A stretch of DNA of 5,523 bases from contig CALFEM010000231.1 of the NCBI GenBank assembly GCA_937950105.1, positions 1-5,523 of the forward strand, in the 5' to 3' direction. Position 1 is the stretch's first letter. Each line of letters opens with the position of its first letter. The notes under the pieces are model-generated. The model had not been told where the DNA came from and did no database searches. It worked only from the letters and a program-made list of their open reading frames with translations. The position numbers were made by a program, and so were the translations under genes. Below, one piece after another: positions 1 to 4,913 of the stretch. The stretch comes from an uncultured Alphaproteobacteria bacterium (GTDB lineage Bacteria; Pseudomonadota; Alphaproteobacteria; Rhizobiales; Hyphomicrobiaceae).

Positions 1-46
1 CGAGATGCCTAAGTGACTGGAGTTCAGACGTGTGCTCTTCCGATCT
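1..46 (+). other. Illumina TruSeq index adapter left at contig end
   Basis: These bases are synthetic, not genomic. Bases 13-46 match the 34-nt TruSeq read-2 primer, which begins GTGACTGGAGTTC and ends CTCTTCCGATCT. Bases 1-6 (CGAGAT) are the end of the P7 tail, and bases 7-12 (GCCTAA) sit exactly where the 6-nt index lies; they match my memory of TruSeq index 3 (TTAGGC on the other strand). Genomic sequence therefore begins at about base 47. An open frame starts inside the adapter at 13 and gives the tell-tale artefact peptide MTGVQTCALPI, which should not be annotated as protein. Confidence 0.97.
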
Positions 47-684
47 GGTCGCAGCCGGCAACTGCAGCCGCCGCACCGGCCGCGCCGCAGCCGCAGGCCA
101 CGTCGCGCGCGCCGCTCGACGGTGCGACGGCGATCCAGCGCTCGATCGCGCGCATTCATGACGCCTGCCAGGCACCGCCGCTGTCGCCGCCCGAGTACCG
201 CTCGCTGTTCGACATCATGGCCGAGGAGATCACCCGCAACGGTCTCAGCGGTGCGCAGACCATCGCCAACATCGCCCAGCGTGCACAGGATCAGTCGATC
301 GACGTGCGTCGCGACGACATCCGCTTCGTCCTCGACGTCGTCAGCGAGACGGATCCGTGGTTCGAGCAGGGGGCCTCGGCGAAGCTGTTCGCGGGCCGCT
401 TCCGCAACTTCGTCGTCGCGCGCTGCCGCAGCCAGGGTCTGAACCTGTCGGCCGACGAACTCGACCTGATCGACGCGTGGTTCGCCGGCGCGCCGCAGGC
501 ACAGCGCGCCGCTGCCCGTCCGGCAGCGCCGCAGCCGCAACCGCAACCGCAGCCGGCGGCGGCAGAGCCCGCCGCCGATCGCTGGTGGAACACGGCGCCG
601 TCGCCGGCCGATCGTTTCGGCGCTCCGCAGGACGATCTCGGCAGCGACGAGTTCCCGCGCATCGTGCGCCGGAACATCCGCTGA
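47..684 (+). CDS. Partial gene, C-terminal part of a hypothetical, possibly NYN/OST-HTH-type protein
   Basis: This is the 3' part of a gene whose start lies beyond the contig end; complete genomic codons begin at 49 and the stop is TGA at 682-684. The visible ~211 residues are an Ala/Pro/Gln-rich linker, then a folded helical block (about bases 115-500), then a second low-complexity tail with a short PQPQPQ run (525-560) and an acidic/basic C-terminus ending VRRNIR. The folded block contains YRSLFDIMAEEI, DDIRFVLDVVSETDPWF and FRNFVVARCRSQGLNLS. From memory it resembles the helical segment after the nuclease-like domain of alphaproteobacterial NYN (LabA-like) proteins with OST-HTH-type RNA-binding modules. 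That is family recall, not a search, and the NYN domain itself is not in the window. The coding frame is certain; the function is not. An intrinsic terminator follows. Confidence 0.7.
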
Positions 685-708
685 GCTGCTGACCGGACGC
701 CACGTCTT

Positions 709-742
709 GCAACGCCGCCTTCGCCGGCGGCGTTGCTGTTTT
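709..742 (+). terminator. Intrinsic terminator after the partial gene
   Basis: A perfect 11-bp stem (GCAACGCCGCC at 709-719 and GGCGGCGTTGC at 726-736) encloses a 6-nt TTCGCC loop and is followed by TGTTTT (737-742). It lies 25 bp after the stop codon of the left gene. Stem strength and the T-rich tail make it a clear Rho-independent terminator that separates this gene from the tRNA locus. Confidence 0.88.
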
Positions 743-815
743 CGTTGGCCGCGCCAGGAAGACTGGGTGCGGATCATCTGGGCATGCGGTTGGCGTTGAG
801 GGCTGCTGCGAGCGA

Positions 816-844
816 TTGAAGGGCTGGTCGCGCCAGAGTATGAC
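816..844 (+). promoter_or_regulatory. Candidate sigma70-type promoter ahead of the tRNA locus
   Basis: TTGAAG (816-821) and TATGAC (839-844) are separated by exactly 17 bp, each matching its consensus at 4 of 6 positions. The predicted start point is about 30-35 bp before the broken tRNA copy at 884. This is the best promoter candidate in the 685-883 gap, where I otherwise see only the terminator. Transcription from here would pass through the broken copy before reaching the complete tRNA. Confidence 0.4.
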
Positions 845-883
845 TGCCGCATCGAACGGTGCGCATAGCGAACCGCTTCAGAC

Positions 884-924
884 GGCCCCGTAGCTCAATC
901 GGATAGAGCACCAGCCTTCTAAGC
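884..924 (+). pseudogene. Truncated tRNA-Arg(UCU), 5' half only
   Basis: The sequence equals the complete downstream tRNA through the acceptor 5' strand, D-arm (GCTC/GAGC), anticodon 5' stem CCAGC and loop CTTCTAA with anticodon TCT, with a single difference (C instead of T at 900, in the D-loop). After AAGC it diverges. There is no variable loop, T-arm, acceptor 3' strand or CCA, so no tRNA can be made. It is probably a remnant of a duplication, or of integration and excision that cut near the anticodon loop. Many tyrosine recombinases cross over at that position. Confidence 0.8.
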
Positions 925-932
925 CTGTGTTC

Positions 933-960
933 TGGACAGAGATACGCCAACAATTAGAGT
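933..960 (+). promoter_or_regulatory. Weak candidate promoter for the complete tRNA
   Basis: TGGACA (933-938, five of six consensus bases) and TAGAGT (955-960, four of six) are separated by 16 bp. They lie in the unrelated 66-bp spacer between the two tRNA copies, about 53 bp before the complete tRNA. If active, this would let the complete tRNA be expressed independently of the upstream promoter. The match could be chance. Confidence 0.22.
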
Positions 961-1012
961 GGCTTGAAGACCGGAAGGAAGTGTGCGAACCGCGTAGCGA
1001 AGCGTTTCAGAC

Positions 1013-1089
1013 GGCCCCGTAGCTCAATTGGATAGAGCACCAGCCTTCTAAGCTGGGGGTTGGAGGATCGTGCCCTCCCGGGGTCGCCA
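1013..1089 (+). tRNA. tRNA-Arg (anticodon UCU) with an atypical T-loop
   Basis: A full cloverleaf of 77 nt can be folded by hand. The acceptor pairs GGCCCCG (1013-1019) with CGGGGTC (1079-1085) with one G-T pair. The D-arm is GCTC/GAGC (1022-1025/1035-1038) and the anticodon stem CCAGC/GCTGG (1040-1044/1052-1056). The loop CTTCTAA gives anticodon TCT at 1047-1049, reading AGA and, less well, AGG. The T-stem is GGAGG/CCTCC (1062-1066/1074-1078), the discriminator G1086, and CCA is encoded at 1087-1089. The oddity is the T-loop ATCGTGC (1067-1073): the family normally has TTCRANY, so T54 and A58 appear exchanged to A54 and T58. All stems are perfect, so the molecule should fold. Whether it is a normally modified, working tRNA or an island-borne variant is open. 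Confidence 0.9.
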
Positions 1090-1155
1090 AACGCGCGAAA
1101 TTGCATTTACATCAATATGTTGATGGGATCCCCAATGAACGCATAAATTGCAGGC
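1090..1155. other. Short spacer between the tRNA and the IS remnant
   Basis: This 66-bp stretch is less GC-rich than its surroundings. It holds a small perfect hairpin, CATCAA/TTGATG (1110-1115/1120-1125) with a TATG loop and no T-tract, and two copies of AAATTGCA (1098-1105 and 1145-1152). No gene is seen. It is where the left end and noncoding leader of an IS110 element would have been, but it is too short to hold an intact one. Confidence 0.4.
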
Positions 1156-1664
1156 TTGAAGGGGAGCCTCGTATTCACCGCGACGGGCTCGAATGAGCCG
1201 GCAAGCGCCGAAGGAAGCCCGAAAGCCTCACGTTGGACCACCGATCCTGCTCAGACTGGGACCGGGTGCCGATTAGTAGCCGTCATGCCCATCGCGTGCT
1301 GTCGATGCAGCGCAACAAGAACGACCGCAACGACGCGCGAGGGCTTGCCGATCTGGTGCGCATTGGCTGGTATCGCGAAGCGCGGGTCAGATCGCTCGAT
1401 GTGCAACTCGTTCGTTCTCTGCTGCCGTCCCGCCAGCAACTGCTGCGATCGCGGTATACAATCGAGAGCTTCGCGGCGCGTTGAAGACGCTGGGCGCCTT
1501 GATAGGATCAACGAAGGGGCGAGGCTTCATGGCGCGGGTAATGGAGCTACGGGCTGACAACGACTGGCTCGGCTCTCTCCTCGATCCGCTGCTTGCCGCC
1601 CATGCTGCCATCGCTAAGCAGATCAAGATTGCTATGGCCAGTGTGCTCGAGGCGGCACGCAATT
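1156..1664 (+). pseudogene. Degenerate IS110-family transposase remnant
   Basis: Three successive frames give pieces of one IS110-type (DEDD) transposase. From about 1156 one frame gives weak N-terminal resemblance, ending near QTGTG, where the family has a GLETG motif. From about 1280 to 1469 a second frame gives RHAHRVLSMQRNKNDRNDA and then RGLADLVRIGWYREARVRSL, a strong match to the family segment that follows DARHA. At about 1469-1471 one base is missing. Inserting one base after GAGAGC restores an RGALKTLGALIG reading, and the third frame continues with GRGFMARVMEL and LLDPLLAAHAAIAKQIK to about 1660. The C-terminal Tnp_IS116/IS110/IS902 region with its PGVG motif is missing, and several codons seem lost between GLETG and RHA. 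About 160 of the usual 330-400 residues remain, so it is inactive. The remnant runs right up to the stop codon of the convergent sensor kinase, which marks an old insertion or deletion junction. Confidence 0.87.
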
Positions 1665-1666
1665 GG

Positions 1667-3025
1667 CTATGCACTGGCAACGGGTAACGTCACGATGGCA
1701 GTGAGGCCGCCGAGTTCAGAGGGCTTCAGGCGGATATCGCCGTCATAGAGCCGAGCAAGATCGCGGGCGATGGCGAGGCCCAGCCCCGATCCGGACTTCT
1801 GCGTATCCCACCGCTCTCCTATGTTGAACACGACCTCGTAGGCCTCGGGCGGCAGTCCGGGTCCATCGTCGTCGACCGCGATTTCAACGGCCTTGCCGTC
1901 CGCGTCCAGCTCGGCCCGGACACGCACCCGGTAACTCGCGTGCGTGCTCGCATTGTCGACGAGGTTGGCCAGGATCTCGTGCAGGTCCTGGCGGTCGCAG
2001 GCAACGGCGAGCGCGGCCGGGACCTCGTTCGTGAACGTGAGATCGCGACCTCGATGAAGCCGCGTCATTGCTGTCACGATCTCGGCGACCGCAGTGTGCA
2101 CGGTCGCCGATGCTCCGAGCGACAGCCGCGTTGCAACGACCCGCGCGCGCGTGGTCTGATAGTCGATATGGGTCTGCAGCTTCCGGCACTGGTCGAGGAT
2201 CGTTGTCGCGCTGTTCGGCAGCCCCTGCTCGGCAATCCGGTGCGCCTCGTCGGTAAGGACCACGAGCGGGGTCTTGAGGCCGTGTGCGATGTTGCCGGCC
2301 TGCGTTCGTGCCCGCTGGATAAGGTCCGTCGTCGAGGCGACGAGCGCATTCAACTCGTCGACCAGCGGCTGAACCTCGGAGGGAAACCTGCCGGCGAGTG
2401 CCTTGGTGGAGCCTGAGCGGACCGCGGACAATGCGTCGCGCAACGCTTTTAGAGGCTGCATCGCGAAGACGATGAGCAGACCCGCCGCCAGCACCATCGA
2501 AAGTCCCAGACCCAGCAGCGACCACGAGAGAGCGGAGTTGAAACTCCCGATGACGTCGTCGAGGTGGCGCTTGTCTGTCCCGATGATGAACTGGACTGGA
2601 TCCTCGGCGGGGTTCCGCCACACGAGCCGTTCGGCGACCACCAGCATGCCCGTCGGCCCGTTCATCACGTGGGTGTGGACGCCGACATCCGCGCGCTGGT
2701 CCGGCGGGGTGCGGAGCGGCGCTCCCTGCATCGAGGCCGAGCGGGCAAGAACCTTGCCCCCCTTCTGGATCTCCCAGTAGAACCCGGATTGCGCGACGTC
2801 GTACCGAGGATCACTTAAATTGTGCCGGAGCGTCGCACGCTCGCCGTCGATCGTGGCGAGACGCTGCAGCTCCTCGAGATGAACGTAGAGCTCCTCGTGG
2901 AACTGCGTCGTCACATGCCGCGCGAACACCGCCGACAGGACGAGCCAGGCCGCGATCATGCCGAACGCGATCCACGCCGTCGCGGCAACGATGAGGCGAC
3001 CTTTGAGGCTCTCGGTGACGCGCAT
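1667..3025 (-). CDS. PhoQ-like sensor histidine kinase of a two-component system
   Basis: A 452-residue inner-membrane kinase predicted to phosphorylate the response regulator encoded just upstream. Transmembrane segments lie at about residues 10-33 and 168-189 and enclose a periplasmic sensor of about 130 residues with no recognisable metal-binding cluster. A HAMP-like linker follows (about 190-240). The phosphoacceptor is His248 in IAHGLKTPL. Here the residue after His is Gly rather than the usual Glu/Asp, the PhoQ-like variant, and Thr252 is at the position used for phosphatase activity. The ATPase domain shows an N-box (NLVDN, Asn354 and Asn358), G1 DDDGPG (385-390) and G2 GSGLGL (412-417). 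The ATG lies 6 bp after the regulator stop, and its Shine-Dalgarno (GAGAGG) overlaps that stop with only 2 nt of spacing, suggesting translational coupling. The C-terminus ends at the IS110 remnant; VTLPVASA is a normal ending for the family, so truncation is minimal if any. The signal sensed is unknown; a metal or envelope stress is inferred from the pump opposite. Confidence 0.95.
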   Translation of the reverse strand: MRVTESLKGRLIVAATAWIAFGMIAAWLVLSAVFARHVTTQFHEELYVHLEELQRLATIDGERATLRHNLSDPRYDVAQSGFYWEIQKGGKVLARSASMQGAPLRTPPDQRADVGVHTHVMNGPTGMLVVAERLVWRNPAEDPVQFIIGTDKRHLDDVIGSFNSALSWSLLGLGLSMVLAAGLLIVFAMQPLKALRDALSAVRSGSTKALAGRFPSEVQPLVDELNALVASTTDLIQRARTQAGNIAHGLKTPLVVLTDEAHRIAEQGLPNSATTILDQCRKLQTHIDYQTTRARVVATRLSLGASATVHTAVAEIVTAMTRLHRGRDLTFTNEVPAALAVACDRQDLHEILANLVDNASTHASYRVRVRAELDADGKAVEIAVDDDGPGLPPEAYEVVFNIGERWDTQKSGSGLGLAIARDLARLYDGDIRLKPSELGGLTAIVTLPVASA

Positions 3026-3031
3026 AGCCTC

Positions 3032-3712
3032 TCAATCCATCCTGTAGCCGAGACCGCGGATCGTCTTGATCACGTCGGCGCCGAGCTTGCGCCGGAGTCT
3101 GCTGACATAGACCTCGATGGTGTTTGATTCGCGCGCCTCATCGAGCGTGTAGAGATGCGCGTTAAGCTCGGCCTGCGAGACGATGCGGCCCAGTCGGTGC
3201 ATGAAGTAGTTGAGCATCTTGAGATCTCGCGCCGTCATCTCGACAGGTACACCATCGCGTGTGACCTGGCCGTTGGCGCTGTCGAGCACGATGCCGCGAT
3301 GGGTGAGCACCGGGCTCGCGATGCCCGAGGACCGCCGGATCAGGGCCTTGAGCCGTGCCGCGACCTCGGGAATGTGGAACGGCTTGGTGATGTAGTCGTC
3401 GGCGCCCGCATTGAGGCCGTCGACCTTCTCGGCCCAGGAGCCGCGCGCGGTGAGCACCAGAACAGGCATTTGCCGATTGTTGGTGCGCCAGCGCTTCAGG
3501 ACGTCGATCCCCTGCATCTGCGGCAGGCCGAGATCGAGAACCACCGCATCGTAGTCCTCGTCGTTGCCCATCGCGCAGCCGTCGGCGCCGTTGCCGGCGC
3601 GCTCGACCGCGAAGCCGGCCTCGGCCAGCCCCGCTTCGAGCCGCGTGGCGATCTCGTCGTCGTCCTCGACCAGCAGAATGCGGATGGAAGCCTCCTTGCG
3701 CTTGTTGGTCAT
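3032..3712 (-). CDS. OmpR/PhoB-family response regulator
   Basis: A cytoplasmic DNA-binding regulator, 226 residues from the ATG at 3712, predicted partner of the adjacent kinase. The receiver domain (about 10-125) has the acidic pair Asp17/Asp18, phosphoacceptor Asp60 in VVLDLGLP, Thr88 and Lys110 in the ITKPF motif. The winged helix (about 133-226) has a recognition helix in SNTIEVYVSRLRRKL and the usual ending IRGLGYRMD. The start is doubtful. The family normally begins M-R-I-L-L-V-E-D, which aligns with Ile10-Arg-Ile-Leu-Leu here. The codon at that place is ATC (3685-3683), and a near-perfect AAGGAGG (3697-3691) lies 5 nt before it, whereas the ATG at 3712 has no clear ribosome site and lies inside a likely -10 element. 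The true start may thus be residue 10 (non-AUG, or an ATG misread as ATC). It is probably autoregulated through the half-site array at 3724-3789. Confidence 0.96.
   Translation of the reverse strand: MTNKRKEASIRILLVEDDDEIATRLEAGLAEAGFAVERAGNGADGCAMGNDEDYDAVVLDLGLPQMQGIDVLKRWRTNNRQMPVLVLTARGSWAEKVDGLNAGADDYITKPFHIPEVAARLKALIRRSSGIASPVLTHRGIVLDSANGQVTRDGVPVEMTARDLKMLNYFMHRLGRIVSQAELNAHLYTLDEARESNTIEVYVSRLRRKLGADVIKTIRGLGYRMD
3691..3697 (-). promoter_or_regulatory. Strong Shine-Dalgarno inside the annotated start of the response regulator
   Basis: On the minus strand this reads AAGGAGG followed by CTTCC and then ATC CGC ATT CTG CTG, the usual family start with ATC where ATG is expected. Spacing of 5 nt is in the working range. 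It argues that translation begins at or near 3685, not at the ATG of 3712. Confidence 0.6.
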
Positions 3713-3718
3713 TTAGCA
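3710..3718 (-). promoter_or_regulatory. Candidate extended -10 for the regulator-kinase operon
   Basis: The minus strand reads TGCTAAATG, an extended -10-like element (TGn then TAAATG, three of six core matches). It lies 5 bp past the outer edge of the left operator arm, with 8 bp between that edge and the core hexamer. The mirror-image promoter for the pump operon has a 7-bp gap, so the geometry is nearly symmetrical. If used, transcription starts near 3703, which leaves the ATG at 3712 outside the mRNA. Confidence 0.35.
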
Positions 3719-3723
3719 CGCCC

Positions 3724-3789
3724 GACCTGAAACCAACCTGAAACGCGGGGGCAGGGTGTCGCAGGTTCGTTTCAGGTTGGTTTCAGGTC
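3724..3789. promoter_or_regulatory. Operator array: 22-bp perfect inverted repeat of tandem 11-bp half-sites
   Basis: The arms 3724-3745 and 3768-3789 are perfectly complementary over 22 bp, with a 22-bp spacer. Each arm is itself a tandem direct repeat: CCTGAAAC at 3726-3733 and 3737-3744 on the left, and CAGGTT-type cores at 3773 and 3784 on the right. A third, degenerate right-hand unit begins with CAGGTT at 3762, so three units stand in an exact 11-bp register (3759-3791). Direct repeats at about one helical turn are how OmpR/PhoB-family dimers bind head to tail. The array lies between the divergent regulator and pump operons, so it is most likely the binding region of the adjacent regulator, pointing one dimer site at each promoter. 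Confidence 0.85.
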
Positions 3790-3796
3790 TGCGCCC

Positions 3797-3802
3797 TATC
3801 TG
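3797..3802 (+). promoter_or_regulatory. Candidate -10 for the efflux operon
   Basis: TATCTG lies 7 bp after the end of the right operator arm. There is no good -35 hexamer; the half-sites occupy that place, as in PhoB-type activated promoters. The predicted start is near 3809, leaving a leader of about 33 nt before the ATG at 3842. The core match is modest (three of six). Confidence 0.35.
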
Positions 3803-3837
3803 GCTCCTGTCGCCGAACAACGTGCCGATGGAGCCAG
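3800..3837 (+). promoter_or_regulatory. Inverted repeat covering the ribosome site of the adaptor gene
   Basis: CTGGCTCC (3800-3807) is perfectly complementary to GGAGCCAG (3830-3837), with a 22-nt loop. The right arm contains GGAG (3830-3833), the likely Shine-Dalgarno of the adaptor gene, 8 nt before its ATG. If the transcript includes the left arm, the stem would hide the ribosome site. If it starts near 3809, the left arm is not transcribed and the repeat acts only in DNA or is chance. Confidence 0.35.
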
Positions 3838-3841
3838 GGCA

Positions 3842-4909
3842 ATGCTGAAGTCGCGGGTCCGACTGTCGATCCTTGTCGCGTCGTGGGTGGCTGCAACGTC
3901 GGCGGGCGCTGCCGAAGACGTGGCGCGGAATATCGCGGTCACGGCGCAACAGATCGAGCGCATGGACATCAAGATCGCACCGGTTCGAGCGACAACCACG
4001 CAGGCCGTCGCGCTTCTGCCAGGTACCGTCGTTCCGGCACTCGACGCGCGGCTGGTTGCCGCGGCGCCGTTTGCGGGAACGGTGGTCCAGGTTCACGTCC
4101 TCCCCGGCCAGGACGTGAGCAAGGGCAAGCCGCTCGCAACAATCTCGAGTCGCGAGCTTCTCGACACCATGAGCCAGGTGGCGCAGATGCAAGCCGAGAT
4201 TCAGATGGCCGAGGCGACCGCGCGGCGCAAGCGGACGCTTGCCGACAAGTCCATCCAGAACCCGACGCTCGCCGAGGAGGCCGAGGCGCAGGTCGCCAAG
4301 CTCAAGGCCGTCCTGGAGCAGCACCGGCGCGCGTTGATGATCGGCGGCATCGCTGTCGGCGTGGGTGGCCGCTACGCGATCATCGCTCCGACGAATGGTC
4401 GCGTCGTGGACTCGCCCATCGTGCCGGGCGACAAGGTGGACGCCATGGCGGCGGCGGTGACGCTCGATACCAGCGGCGAGCTGATGATCGAGGTGCAAGT
4501 CCCCTCCGATCTCGCCATGCGGATCAAACCGGGAGTTCGTGTCCAGGTCGTCGATGGCCCGGAGGGCAAGGTCATCTCGATCGCCGCAACGCTCGACCGG
4601 ATGACCCGGTCGGCCCGCATGCTGGCGTCCATTTCCGCCGGGTCGGGGCTCATGGCCGGGCAGATGGTTACGGTCAGCATCGTGCAGGAGGCCGCGACGG
4701 GCAGTCTGTCTGTTCCGGAGACGGCGGTTGCCCGCGTCAAGGATCAGCACGGCGTGTTCGTTCGCAACGACACCGGCTTTGCGCTGGTACCGGTGAAGGT
4801 GGCGGGCCGCTCCCTCAAGGATGTGACGATCCTCGGAGACGTGCCGAGGGATGCGCAGGTGGCGTCGAGCGGCCTGCCGGAACTCGAGCAGATGCTGGGG
4901 AGCGAGTAG
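3842..4909 (+). CDS. Periplasmic adaptor (membrane fusion) subunit of an RND efflux pump, CzcB-like
   Basis: A 355-residue adaptor that should bridge the inner-membrane RND pump and an outer-membrane channel. A signal peptide covers about residues 1-23 (cleavage near SAGA-AED); there is no lipobox cysteine. The order is typical: N-terminal beta strands, first lipoyl half (about 70-104, AAPFAGTVVQVHVLPGQDVSKG), coiled-coil hairpin (about 105-166, rich in Ala, Gln and charged residues), second lipoyl half (about 167-203, APTNGRVVDSPIVPGDKV), beta-barrel (about 208-280) and membrane-proximal domain (about 285-345). Its length fits the family, and the long His-rich N-terminal extension of classical CzcB is absent. 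The start is supported by GGAG 8 nt upstream and by the signal peptide. The pump gene begins 4 bp after its stop, so the two form an operon. Heavy-metal efflux is inferred mainly from the pump; no metal ligands are evident here. Regulation is probably by the divergent two-component system through the half-site array. Confidence 0.94.
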   Translation: MLKSRVRLSILVASWVAATSAGAAEDVARNIAVTAQQIERMDIKIAPVRATTTQAVALLPGTVVPALDARLVAAAPFAGTVVQVHVLPGQDVSKGKPLATISSRELLDTMSQVAQMQAEIQMAEATARRKRTLADKSIQNPTLAEEAEAQVAKLKAVLEQHRRALMIGGIAVGVGGRYAIIAPTNGRVVDSPIVPGDKVDAMAAAVTLDTSGELMIEVQVPSDLAMRIKPGVRVQVVDGPEGKVISIAATLDRMTRSARMLASISAGSGLMAGQMVTVSIVQEAATGSLSVPETAVARVKDQHGVFVRNDTGFALVPVKVAGRSLKDVTILGDVPRDAQVASSGLPELEQMLGSE

Positions 4910-4913
4910 GCCC

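Larger units (their letters stand above)
862..1053 (+). repeat. Tandem 63-bp direct repeat: tRNA leader plus tRNA 5' half
   Basis: Bases 862-924 and 991-1053 align without gaps at an offset of 129 bp, with four mismatches (865/994, 873/1002, 876/1005, 900/1029). Each unit holds about 22 bp of leader ending TTCAGAC followed by the first 41 bases of tRNA-Arg(UCU), from the acceptor strand through the anticodon loop. Similarity stops abruptly two bases into the 3' strand of the anticodon stem. The 66 bp between the units (925-990) match neither tRNA nor leader. Confidence 0.85.

Noticed and set aside
13..48. GTG start and N-terminal residues of the open frame at 13-684
   Set aside because: The start and first residues are encoded by sequencing adapter, so they are not part of the protein.
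525..560. CCGCAG/CCGCAA hexamer run
   Set aside because: It encodes a PQPQPQ low-complexity linker within the partial gene; ordinary for such proteins and not a CRISPR or integration repeat.
1098..1152. AAATTGCA direct repeat (1098-1105 and 1145-1152)
   Set aside because: Eight bases in an AT-richer spacer may recur by chance; the spacing does not fit a target-site duplication around the IS remnant.
1481..1687. A separate 68-codon gene starting with ATG/TTG near 1481
   Set aside because: It is the frameshifted continuation of the IS110 transposase, with no ribosome site of its own, and its last codons run into the kinase gene.
1884..2621. A 245-codon second minus-strand frame within the sensor kinase
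   Set aside because: It is an Arg/Ala-rich shadow frame; the overlapping kinase frame carries all catalytic motifs in order.
3155..3730. A 191-codon plus-strand frame opposite the response regulator
   Set aside because: The minus strand encodes a full OmpR-type regulator with all key residues; the plus-strand frame shows no domain.
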